Source of the DNA: Bacillota bacterium | GTDB lineage: Bacteria > Bacillota > Bacilli > Alicyclobacillales > SLC66 | Direction: 5' to 3' | DNA: 12,863 bases | NCBI GenBank assembly: GCA_021821225.1 | Contig: JAKACR010000052.1 | Coordinates: forward strand, 1 to 12,863 | Shown: positions 6,385 to 12,863 of the stretch, piece after piece | Layout: every line of letters begins with the position of its first letter | How positions within the stretch are numbered: the stretch's first letter is position 1 | Program-made: the position numbers and the translations under genes | The notes under the pieces: model-generated | The model's database searches: none | The model's input: only the letters and a program-made list of their open reading frames with translations | Told to the model about the DNA's origin: nothing

Positions 6385-6993
6385 ATGGACAAAGCGATGG
6401 ACCGAAGGGTTGAACGGACGCGCAACCTGATCCGGAACGCTTTCTTGGAGTTGGCGCAAGAGAAAGGGTACTCGGCGGTGACCGTTCAGAATATCATTGA
6501 TCGCGCCAATGTCGGCCGCTCGACCTTCTATGCCCATTTTGCCGACAAAGAGCAGTTGCTGCAAAACGAGTTCAGAGAATTCCAGGACTTTCTGCGCCGA
6601 CAGCGGGACGTCCGGTCCATGGCACAGCGCCCCCCCGGTGCGCCCCTGCTTGGTTTCAGCCTCGCCCTATTCGAACACGCCCGGGAAAACTACCGCCATT
6701 TTCAGGCGCTGTTCACCAAACAGGATACGGCCTTCCTGCACCAGCAGATGCAAAAGATCCTGGCGGAGCTTGTTCAGGAAGAACTGGAGGCCATGCCGCG
6801 CGCTTTCCCCCTGCTGCTGCCGCTGGACGCGCTTGCCCAGTTTACCGTTCACGCATACTGGGCTCTTTTGGTGTGGTGGATGGAACACGGGATGCCATTC
6901 TCGGCGGAAGAGATGGACCGGATGACTCATCTGCTCATCACCACAGGCACGGTCGGCATGCTGGCGCCGCACGGGCGCGATGTCGACCGCTAA
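6385..6993 (+). CDS. TetR/AcrR-family transcriptional regulator
   Basis: A 202-residue protein. The N-terminal DNA-binding domain reads RRVERTRNLIRNAFLELAQ (7-25), then VTVQNIIDRANVGRSTFYAHF (32-52) and DKEQLL, a standard TetR helix-turn-helix of the subgroup common in Firmicutes. The C-terminal helical domain ends with a Trp-rich YWALLVWWMEHGMP segment, typical of the TetR_C_8-like subgroup; the ligand is unknown. The start is the ATG at 6385 with a GGAAGGGTGG purine stretch upstream. It is divergent from the DUF6526-like gene and convergent with the lipoprotein gene at 7102. The intergenic palindrome suggests that it regulates itself and the divergent gene. Confidence 0.92.
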   Translation: MDKAMDRRVERTRNLIRNAFLELAQEKGYSAVTVQNIIDRANVGRSTFYAHFADKEQLLQNEFREFQDFLRRQRDVRSMAQRPPGAPLLGFSLALFEHARENYRHFQALFTKQDTAFLHQQMQKILAELVQEELEAMPRAFPLLLPLDALAQFTVHAYWALLVWWMEHGMPFSAEEMDRMTHLLITTGTVGMLAPHGRDVDR

Positions 6994-7006
6994 CGGCATG
7001 GTCGAC
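6982..7006. repeat. Inverted repeat across the TetR stop codon
   Basis: GTCGACC (6982-6988) and GGTCGAC (7000-7006) form a perfect 7-bp stem with an 11-nt loop that contains the TAA stop of the TetR gene. No T-run follows on either strand. It could act as a transcript-end structure between the convergent genes. Confidence 0.4.
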
Positions 7007-7101
7007 CGGACTTCCACGCGATCAGGCACGGCCGGGCACATACAGTCTGCAACCCGTCGCCATTCGGGGCGCGAAGCCTCCTCAACGCAGTGGTCCGCAG
7101 C

Positions 7102-7887
7102 CTACGCTGGCTTTCTCAAGTGCAAGCCGCGGCCCCACTCGTAGTAAGTTGCCGTTTCGAACACCTGGTAGGGATGACCTCCCGAGACGCAGTGCTCGGT
7201 CAGATTGTAGGCCCGGACATGCTGGCCCCCCGTTCCGACCCACAGATTGAATACCATGGACACAATCACCTGCCGCTCGGGGCTCACCTGGACGCCGCTG
7301 GCCATGGTCTCCATAAGGCGGACACCCTGCTTGTTCAGGGTGAAGCTGATGCCCTTGGTCGCGTGACCCCGAACTTCCTTGCCTGCGATGGCATGTACGT
7401 CAACGACATAGGGCAGGAGTTGGGATAAGGGGAACGGCGGCTGCGGCCGCCTGGTCGATTCATGCCAGCCGCCTCCCGGGGGCGTGGATTCGCCCCAGAC
7501 GTGACTTCCGATGGCGATGGTGCTGGAGGTCACCGTGATGCTATTTGTGCCGGAAAGTCCGCTCACCGTTGCCCGAGTGGTGCTCTCAGACTCACGGTTC
7601 AGCGGATCTGTGGCCGCCGTCGCGCGAACATCGACGTTACCCAGTGAGTCGGTGATCTCGTAGGACAGGTGCACTGGCTGTACCAGGAGCGTGCGGGAGA
7701 CCAGTGTCAATTGCGCCGTCGGCGTAACGGGCCTTGACGCGGCGCCGGATTTGGCCGGCGACTTTGCCGAGTGGCTCGTGGCCTTCGGGGTCGCTGCAGC
7801 CTGCTGCGTTCCACAGGCGACCAGACCGACCGGAGCAATGGCAACCAGCAGAAACGTCGGCACTAGCCTTCTCCATCGGACGCGCAT
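7102..7887 (-). CDS. Secreted lipoprotein of unknown function
   Basis: A 261-residue protein with a lipoprotein signal peptide: RVRWRR, a hydrophobic core (8-23) and the lipobox LVAC with the lipidated Cys25. A Thr/Ala/Ser/Lys-rich linker (26-57) follows, then a folded domain of alternating hydrophobic strands (about 58-261). The layout (linker, beta-rich domain with a central ESTPPGGGWHEST segment, late strands) recalls LolA/LprG-like periplasmic or cell-surface lipid-binding lipoproteins, but I cannot establish that family by eye. The start is the ATG at 7887 with GGGAGG six bases upstream. It follows the wall-anchored protein gene by 98 bp on the same strand and may form part of the same cell-surface cluster, although it also has a plausible promoter of its own. 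Confidence 0.8.
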   Translation of the reverse strand: MRVRWRRLVPTFLLVAIAPVGLVACGTQQAAATPKATSHSAKSPAKSGAASRPVTPTAQLTLVSRTLLVQPVHLSYEITDSLGNVDVRATAATDPLNRESESTTRATVSGLSGTNSITVTSSTIAIGSHVWGESTPPGGGWHESTRRPQPPFPLSQLLPYVVDVHAIAGKEVRGHATKGISFTLNKQGVRLMETMASGVQVSPERQVIVSMVFNLWVGTGGQHVRAYNLTEHCVSGGHPYQVFETATYYEWGRGLHLRKPA

Positions 7888-7923
7888 GGTCTTCCTCCCG
7901 AAAATAGCATTCTCATGAATCTG

Positions 7924-7953
7924 AGTATATCGCGCGAGGTGTCCGCACCACAA
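7924..7953 (-). promoter_or_regulatory. Candidate promoter of the lipoprotein gene
   Basis: On the minus strand, TTGTGG (7948-7953), an 18-bp spacer and TATACT (7924-7929) make a plausible sigma-A promoter. It would place the transcript start near 7917, about 30 bases ahead of the ATG at 7887. If real, the lipoprotein can be expressed apart from the sortase and surface protein genes. Confidence 0.4.
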
Positions 7954-7985
7954 GGCCGCGCCAGCTGCAGCCGCGCTGACTCTCT

Positions 7986-9437
7986 TCAGGTGCGCCGCCT
8001 CTTATGCGCCACGAGAATGGCTGAACCCGCGCCCATCAACAGCAGCCCGGCCGCAGCTTCAGGCAGCGCGGGGACTCCCGTCACCGGGCTCGTGCCGCCG
8101 CTTACCGTATGCTGTTTGGGTGACAGGACAACATACTCCGGGTGTTTTGCGCCTGCGGTCTGCGGCAACTGGAATGTGCCATTTCGTTCCACTGCTGGAA
8201 CATACGACAGACTGTGGCCCGTCACCCGGTAGACGGCGCTGCCCGGTGAGAAGTGCGTGCTGTGCAGCGTGATCGACTGCGGCGCGCCGGTCCCGCCGAT
8301 CTGCACCGCGCCGACGACCGTCTGGCCCGGCGGCACGAGGGCGCTGGTCGAAGATGCCGGAAGGGGCCCGACGGACACGGATTGCGTCGCAGGGACGGTG
8401 ACCGTCACGGTGACGGAACCGACTGTCGACGTGAAACTCCGGACCCCTGTCGTGCCTGTCGCCTTGCCGTGCGCCTTGCCCTGCACATGACTCTGGGTTC
8501 CCACGCCCGAAGCAAGCGGAGCCGCCACAATCACCCGCAGGGCAACCGAGCCGCGCGCCATCGGAATGGTCATGACCCCGCCCGACACCTGCGACGGCGC
8601 CGCCACGGCCAGCCCACCCGCTCGCAGAGCCAGCGCGATCGCGCCGTGTTCAACCGGGCCCCCTTGCAGGCGAAGCACGACATTCTTCTTGGGGGCGCCG
8701 CCCAAGAACATGACCCCGACGCCAATTTTCGCGCCAAATCCCGCTTTGACGTGCGCGCGCAGTGCTCCCCCGCCAAGTTCGACGAGCAGTATCTTCTCAG
8801 ATGAGGTCAATGTCCCCGGCGGCACAACGAGTGAAACGTGGTAACCGGCCGCTTCGCCAATAATGACCCCACCCTTGCCTCCCACCTCACCGACGCCGAT
8901 GATCTTCCCCCATCCCATGGCCTCTTGGGTGCGAACCTTCGCGATCTGCAATGCCTCAGCCTTCAGCTTGAGTTCGCCTTGCACCTGGACATTGCCGCCG
9001 GCGCCACTGCTCTGTCCCGCTCCACTGCCCGTTCCCGAACCGCTGACCTGCCCGGCGCCACTGCCGCTACTCTGCCCCGTACTGCTTCCGGCGCCACTGC
9101 CGCTACTCTGCCCGGCGCCACTGCCGGCGCCGCTGCCCGTTCCCGAGCCGCTGCCATTCGCCCCCACCTTGCCCTGCACACCCACTTTCCCCTGTACGCC
9201 GACGGTCGACCCGCCCTTCCGTTTGCCGCCAGTCACCCCAGATGTGGTTGCCGACACCGACGTCTTGACCGTGCCGCCCACCAGCGGCGGAGTTGACGAT
9301 CTCATTTCCGTGTGCGCGAACGCCGGAACGCCGGCGCTCATGACTGCCACGCCGGCCAGGACTGCGCTGGCTGCCCATCTTGCGGCCGTCATTCCTTTGG
9401 CCGCTTTGGAACATTTCGCCGTCTTCATCTCTTTCAT
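7986..9437 (-). CDS. Gly/Ser-repeat cell-wall-anchored surface protein with SPVTG sorting signal
   Basis: A 483-residue exported protein. The signal peptide spans about 1-41, with a basic start, hydrophobic core 20-35 and AFA cleavage at 41/42. It is followed by a VGVQGK duplication (79-90) and a low-complexity Gly/Ser/Ala/Gln region (92-149) with 12-residue periodicity. The body (about 150-440) looks like beta-sandwich material: HVSLVVPPGTL (200-210) resembles the strand pattern of ZU5-like domains, and a VTVTVTVP segment is at 342-349. The C-terminus is a sorting signal: SPVTG (450-454), a hydrophobic helix (455-477) and a KRRR tail. Its first residue differs from canonical LPXTG. The mature part has no cysteine. 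The ATG at 9437 has a G-run ten bases upstream. The sortase gene ends 64 bp upstream, so this is probably its substrate. Confidence 0.82.
   Translation of the reverse strand: MKEMKTAKCSKAAKGMTAARWAASAVLAGVAVMSAGVPAFAHTEMRSSTPPLVGGTVKTSVSATTSGVTGGKRKGGSTVGVQGKVGVQGKVGANGSGSGTGSGAGSGAGQSSGSGAGSSTGQSSGSGAGQVSGSGTGSGAGQSSGAGGNVQVQGELKLKAEALQIAKVRTQEAMGWGKIIGVGEVGGKGGVIIGEAAGYHVSLVVPPGTLTSSEKILLVELGGGALRAHVKAGFGAKIGVGVMFLGGAPKKNVVLRLQGGPVEHGAIALALRAGGLAVAAPSQVSGGVMTIPMARGSVALRVIVAAPLASGVGTQSHVQGKAHGKATGTTGVRSFTSTVGSVTVTVTVPATQSVSVGPLPASSTSALVPPGQTVVGAVQIGGTGAPQSITLHSTHFSPGSAVYRVTGHSLSYVPAVERNGTFQLPQTAGAKHPEYVVLSPKQHTVSGGTSPVTGVPALPEAAAGLLLMGAGSAILVAHKRRRT
8991..9164 (-). repeat. Gly/Ser-rich coding repeat region
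   Basis: It encodes residues 92-149 of the surface protein. At the DNA level a 24-bp block, GGCGCCACTGCCGCTACTCTG followed by CCC, is present exactly at 9054-9077 and 9090-9113, a 36-bp (12-codon) period. Partial copies flank these. Such tracts expand and contract by slippage and would vary the length of the stalk. Confidence 0.8.
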
Positions 9438-9501
9438 CTCTAAGGCGCCCCCCGATAATTGTGCTCCAGCCAACATCAGCGGCGAAAATCGACCCCGCCG
9501 A

Positions 9502-10740
9502 TCAGAAACCAATGCTCTGCAGTCGCAGATGATCGCCCGCCTTGACGGTCGCCGCCAGAACGGCATGATACTGCCTTCCCCCGACGCTGAAGCCGATCGC
9601 AGCTTCTGCCTTCGTCAGGTCCGTGCCTTGGACGCTGAGCGTCACATTGAACAATGAGGTGTACCGAAGCGCCCCCACCGGCACGCCATACAACGGATCT
9701 GCCTTGGAGGAGTCCGCGGCCAACATCCGCAGCCACGCGGTGTTGCGCTGCGCACTGGCGTGCAGCCAGCCCGCGAACAGTTCCTCAAGACCGTTCGCCG
9801 CCGACAGGGGAGCGTTGCCCTCAGTGAACACGGCGCTTGGCTTGCCGCCGACGGTGAGACTCCCCATCGGAATGCTGTTCGTCTGCAGCGTCAGCCCTTC
9901 ACGCCATAACGCCTGCGGCACGACAGGGCGATACCCGAAGGGCTGCGGTCCGATCTGCGGTCCGGACTGCGTCGCACTCGCCCGGAGGCTGCCGCTCACC
10001 AGTTGCGCCGTGACAAGATAGCGATCTGGAGTCAGGTACAGCGCGTTTAGCGGATAGCAGGTTTCCAATGCCACCGACGGGCTGCCCACATTGGGCAACG
10101 GAGAACCCGTCTGCACAACCCTGGCGCCCGACACGCGATAGGTAAAACTGCCGTAGGATGTCTGCAATTGCACCAGATCGCCAGGACTCAGTCGGTTAAG
10201 GTGACTGAACCAGGTCGCGTTGTGCGCCGCGAGCACACTCAGTCCCACCTCCCCGGGAAGAACGCTCGCCGCCAAGTGTCCCACCGCGTCAGATAATTGA
10301 CCGTCCGACGTCCCCTGCACGATCGGCGCCGACAGGTCCAGACGGGGGACCCGCAGCACGCCAACCAGCCTCCCGGCTCCGGGTTGCGCCTGCACTGGAG
10401 CCACCTGTACCGGCAGACCGGACCGTGCGGACATCGCCTCGGCGCGCAGCGGGTTGCGCGGATCGACGGCGACCGTCGGCGTCACATGAACTGAGCGGAA
10501 GTGAGCCGCTTCCTGTGCGCCTGCCGCTCCTCGTGCGCCCGCCAGCCTGTGCGCCCGGTCGCGTAAGGCGCCGCCCGCCGCGTGATCCGGCGCCCGCGAC
10601 TGCAGTCTCGCGGTTTCAGCCGCGAACAGGCTGCGTCCCGCAAGCGCCGAGTGGACGAAGAACAGCGGAACCTGCAAGAATACCCCGATACCGGCGAACA
10701 CAAGGAGACTCCCGAATAGGATTGCCAGTCTCCTTGACAT
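9502..10740 (-). CDS. Membrane-anchored sortase with C-terminal extension (class D-like)
   Basis: A 412-residue protein. The N-terminal helix (about 5-30) anchors it in the membrane. An Ala/Arg-rich linker runs to about residue 120. The sortase domain (about 123-248) begins GVLRVPRLDLSAPIVQGT and holds the catalytic triad: His173 (VLAAHN), Cys228 in LETCYP (the TLxTC site) and Arg240 (PDRYLV). The enzyme would cleave a sorting motif between Thr and Gly and attach the protein to peptidoglycan. Residues about 249-412 form a further domain not found in typical sortases of about 200-250 residues. The ATG at 10740 has GGAGG eight bases upstream. The next gene, 64 bp downstream, encodes a protein with an SPVTG signal, its likely substrate. 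Class assignment by eye is tentative. Confidence 0.87.
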   Translation of the reverse strand: MSRRLAILFGSLLVFAGIGVFLQVPLFFVHSALAGRSLFAAETARLQSRAPDHAAGGALRDRAHRLAGARGAAGAQEAAHFRSVHVTPTVAVDPRNPLRAEAMSARSGLPVQVAPVQAQPGAGRLVGVLRVPRLDLSAPIVQGTSDGQLSDAVGHLAASVLPGEVGLSVLAAHNATWFSHLNRLSPGDLVQLQTSYGSFTYRVSGARVVQTGSPLPNVGSPSVALETCYPLNALYLTPDRYLVTAQLVSGSLRASATQSGPQIGPQPFGYRPVVPQALWREGLTLQTNSIPMGSLTVGGKPSAVFTEGNAPLSAANGLEELFAGWLHASAQRNTAWLRMLAADSSKADPLYGVPVGALRYTSLFNVTLSVQGTDLTKAEAAIGFSVGGRQYHAVLAATVKAGDHLRLQSIGF

Positions 10741-10942
10741 AAACGCCACCTCCGTTGATCATATATTTAGATACCTTCGCAAATACACGCACAGTTGTGA
10801 GGGTAGCTGTTCAGTTCGCCGCGACTTATTCCACGCCCGTGACTCGTCCCCGCGCCAAGAGACGCTGCGACTCGCGCAGCGCCTTTCATGGACCCGCCAC
10901 TGCTTCACGCCGGCCAGTTGGCCGAGTCTCACGCCAGCCCCG
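10741..10942. other. Intergenic region upstream of the sortase gene, with a hairpin
   Basis: About 200 bp without a gene. It contains a perfect stem-loop CGCTGCG-ACTCG-CGCAGCG (10863-10881), about 60 bp beyond the end of the epimerase pseudogene. On the minus strand it is followed only by TCTCTT, so it would be a poor intrinsic terminator. The A/T-rich stretch at about 10757-10790 should hold the promoter of the sortase cluster, but I could not place confident -35 and -10 boxes. Confidence 0.5.
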
Positions 10943-11293
10943 TCATGCGCCCTCCGTCAAGCGCAACAGGTTCTCCAGGCTGGTGGCCAGACTGTCCAGC
11001 GGATTGCCCGGGCAGACGTCTTGCTCCACCACGTGCCGCTCGACCCCCGCGGACGCACAAAACGAGAGAATCGCCGGAAAATCCAGCACGTCAGTCCCCA
11101 CCTCGGCGAACGCCTTGTCTTCGTCGTCCGTCATGTCCTTGAGGTGTATCAGCGGCATCCTGCCCTTGTACGGTCGGAAATCTGAACTCCCGACCAACCC
11201 GTCTCTTTACAATGTTCGCAATACCCCGGGAAAATCCTGCTTCGCCTGATCGCGCACCGTGTACAATTGTGCCGCGTATGGAAAATCGGCCAT
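10943..11293 (-). pseudogene. Sugar phosphate isomerase/epimerase, frameshifted and internally deleted
   Basis: The 5' end is intact: AGGAGG seven bases before the ATG at 11293, then MADFPYAAQLYTVRDQ and FPGVLRTL, the N-terminal strand of AP-endonuclease-2-like TIM-barrel sugar isomerases. A TAA at 11207-11209 stops it after 28 codons; removing one T restores KETGWSGVQIS. The reading frame then jumps to the family's C-terminal part, YKGRMPLIHLKDM, followed by FAEVG and VEQD (10943 to about 11180). Relatives have about 250-290 residues, so roughly 150 or more are missing from the barrel, including metal-binding positions. Both lesions exclude a working enzyme. The 3' part has a continuous 84-codon frame that might otherwise be annotated as a small protein. 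Confidence 0.82.
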
Positions 11294-11389
11294 GGAACAT
11301 CCTCCTGACATCGTGATGACGCAGCCTGTCTCCATCTCCGGGCAGCAGCGGGATCAGACGGAGCCTGTCAATCGTGGCAAAGACGCCGG

Positions 11390-12664
11390 TCAGGCCAGGT
11401 TCTCCTCCCGCCTCGCGCGCAGCGGTTCGCAGCACTTCTTGAACTTGCGGCCACTGCCGCACAGGCAGGGATCATTGCGACCGGGAAGCTTGCCGCCGCT
11501 TCGCAGATGCTCATTCAACATCCGCTGCTTGACGCGCTCCGCGACCTCCTGCATGCGCTCGTCCGCGTACGCGTAGATCTGCTTGTAACTCGCGCAGAAG
11601 TAGTCGGGGTCGACGCCGTCATCCGCCTCGTGCCAGACCCGGTTGCGCGGGCAGCCCCCATGGCAGAGTTGCAGGTACTCGCACGTCTGGCACGGCACGG
11701 GCAAAGATGGCTTCTTGCTGAGGAACTTCTGGTACACGAGATTGCCGAGGATTTCCTCGATCGTGTTCTCGCCGACATTGCCCACCTTGTACTCCTCGCT
11801 GATGAAAAAGTCGCAGGGATAGGCGTCGCCGTTCTGCTCGAGGATGAGGGTCGTAGGACAGAGCTTGCGGTGCACGCAGAGCTCCGCCTCCTGGTGCAGG
11901 TAGACGGCGAGAATATTGTCAAAAAAGCGCACCGACATCTTCGGCTGGCCGCCGTTGTACCAGACATCGAACGCCTCACACAGAAACTGGCCGTACTCCT
12001 CTGCGGAGATCAGGTAGGTCGGGGGCTTGCCCGTTTCCTGCGCGCGAAAATCCATCGCGGGGATGAACTGGACGTAGTCGAACCCTTCGCGCTGATAGAA
12101 CTCCATCAGGTCGCGGGCGCGCCCGACATTGCCCTCGTGGATCACGGACAGGATGTTGAAATCCACTCCCGCGGTCCGCAGATGGCCGATGCCCTGCAGA
12201 ACCCGGTCGTAGCTCCCCGCGCCCGAGCGCGTGACCCGGCGCGCGTCATGAATCTCGCGCGGGCCGTCAAGGCTCACGCCGACGAGGAAATTGTAGCGTT
12301 TGAAAAAACGCGCCCACTCAGGGTTTACGAGGGTCGCGTTGGTCTGCAAGGCGTTGCTGATGGACGTTCCCGGCAGCGCGTACCTGGCCTGCAGACTCAC
12401 GACTTCCTCGAAAAACTCCATTCCGGCAAGCAGCGGCTCCCCGCCTTGCCAGGCGAAGGACGCCGCGCCCTTGTCCGACATGGTCATGTACTCGCGGATG
12501 AACTTCTCCAATATCCACGATTCGATCCGGTTGACTTTCGGGCCAATTTTTCCGCCGACACGGCTGTAGTAACAGTAGTCACACGCCAAATTGCAGTCTT
12601 CGTGTACCGTTTTCCACATCACGCCGAGCGAGTGTTGCGTTGTTGTCAGACACGATGCACTCAT
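11390..12664 (-). CDS. Anaerobic sulfatase maturase-type radical SAM/SPASM enzyme with SEC-C tail
   Basis: A 424-residue enzyme. Family members use S-adenosylmethionine and a 4Fe-4S cluster to oxidise an active-site Cys or Ser of sulfatases to formylglycine without oxygen. The radical SAM motif is C24-x3-C28-x2-C31, and GGEP is at 74-77. The SPASM domain keeps all eight auxiliary-cluster cysteines (263, 269, 284, 325, 328, 334, 338, 357), in spacing like the Clostridium perfringens anSME as I remember it. D285, right after C284, matches the catalytic base. The C-terminus carries a SEC-C zinc motif, C400-x-C402-x8-C411-C412. The ATG at 12664 has AAGGGG about ten bases upstream. No sulfatase is present in the window, so its substrate is elsewhere, or it modifies another peptide or protein. 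Confidence 0.9.
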   Translation of the reverse strand: MSASCLTTTQHSLGVMWKTVHEDCNLACDYCYYSRVGGKIGPKVNRIESWILEKFIREYMTMSDKGAASFAWQGGEPLLAGMEFFEEVVSLQARYALPGTSISNALQTNATLVNPEWARFFKRYNFLVGVSLDGPREIHDARRVTRSGAGSYDRVLQGIGHLRTAGVDFNILSVIHEGNVGRARDLMEFYQREGFDYVQFIPAMDFRAQETGKPPTYLISAEEYGQFLCEAFDVWYNGGQPKMSVRFFDNILAVYLHQEAELCVHRKLCPTTLILEQNGDAYPCDFFISEEYKVGNVGENTIEEILGNLVYQKFLSKKPSLPVPCQTCEYLQLCHGGCPRNRVWHEADDGVDPDYFCASYKQIYAYADERMQEVAERVKQRMLNEHLRSGGKLPGRNDPCLCGSGRKFKKCCEPLRARREENLA

Positions 12665-12779
12665 ATGGCTTCATCCCCTTGCCGACGGTGGCTGGGCAGC
12701 GTCGCGCGGGCGCGCCGCCGTCCATTCTCATTCGCACCCCAGCGTACATTGTCGAAGCGTCCACATGAAAGTATAGGGG

Positions 12780-12863
12780 ATGAAAACGCACACGGCAATG
12801 TATTATTTCCCCGGATGCGCCGCGACCGGCGTGAACAGCACGTCGGTCAATGAGTACGGCCCC
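12780..12863 (+). CDS. Possible HdrB-type (CCG-domain) iron-sulfur protein, N-terminal fragment
   Basis: An open frame begins at the ATG at 12780 (or, six codons in, at 12798) and runs off the right edge without a stop. It contains MYYFPGCAATGVNS. The YYFPGC opening resembles the first CCG-type cysteine motif of heterodisulfide reductase subunit B and related iron-sulfur oxidoreductase subunits. An in-frame TAG (12774-12776) limits the start. The only purine run, GGGG, abuts the first ATG, so the ribosome binding site is poor. The gene would be divergent from the radical SAM gene. Only about 28 codons are visible, so the assignment is tentative. Confidence 0.4.
   Translation, partial: MKTHTAMYYFPGCAATGVNSTSVNEYGP

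Noticed and set aside
8863..9657. Plus-strand Pro/Leu-rich open frame with repeats
   Set aside because: It is the reverse reading of the Gly/Ser repeat region of the surface protein, which explains its Pro/Ala/Leu repeats.
10863..10881. Strong stem-loop as an intrinsic terminator
   Set aside because: The stem is perfect, but neither strand has a proper T-run directly after it, so it is described as a hairpin only.
10943..11197. Stand-alone small protein of 84 residues
   Set aside because: Its sequence is the C-terminal part of a sugar isomerase/epimerase, and the matching N-terminal part with its ribosome binding site lies just upstream in another frame. It is a piece of a pseudogene.
11507..12853. 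Plus-strand open frame of 448 codons
   Set aside because: It is antisense to the radical SAM gene, whose cysteine motifs and ribosome binding site are clear. The plus-strand product has no recognisable domain.

Overview
The window looks like chromosomal DNA from a moderately GC-rich, endospore-former-type Firmicute (Bacilli, possibly Alicyclobacillaceae-like). The pointers are a BshB2-type bacillithiol deacetylase, a wall-anchored protein with its own sortase, a lipobox lipoprotein, strong GGAGG-type ribosome binding sites and several GTG starts. The placement is an inference. Almost every gene lies on the minus strand. The exceptions are one TetR regulator (6385-6993) and a gene entering at the right edge.

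Left part (1-4910): the first codons of a P-loop ATPase/kinase leave the left edge. Upstream of it are three tandem 19-bp repeats and about 500 bp in which I recognise no gene. Then come a phosphinothricin-acetyltransferase-like GNAT enzyme, a YdeI/OmdA-type protein that is visibly AT-richer than its surroundings, a DHA2 (EmrB/QacA) multidrug efflux pump and the TetR regulator that probably controls it. Palindromes precede both the pump and the regulator. Next to them is a degraded ArsR-SRPBCC gene pair.

Middle part (4908-6993): bshB2 of bacillithiol synthesis, a small DUF6526-like membrane protein, and a divergent TetR-family gene. The intergenic region between the last two holds an 11-bp-arm inverted repeat that overlaps a good promoter.

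Right part (7102-12863), read right to left on the minus strand: an anaerobic sulfatase-maturase-type radical SAM/SPASM enzyme with a SEC-C tail, a sugar phosphate isomerase/epimerase pseudogene (frameshift plus large internal deletion), and a probable cell-envelope cluster. The cluster consists of a membrane-anchored sortase with an unusual C-terminal extension, a secreted Gly/Ser-repeat surface protein ending in a noncanonical SPVTG-hydrophobic-KRRR sorting signal, and a lipoprotein. The simplest reading is a dedicated sortase with its own substrate. A short open frame starting like an HdrB-type (CCG-domain) iron-sulfur protein runs off the right edge.

The most interesting material is the sortase/SPVTG/lipoprotein cluster, the TetR operator region at 6247-6366, the tandem repeats at 88-145 and the two gene relics. 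I saw no tRNA, rRNA, CRISPR array or intact insertion sequence.
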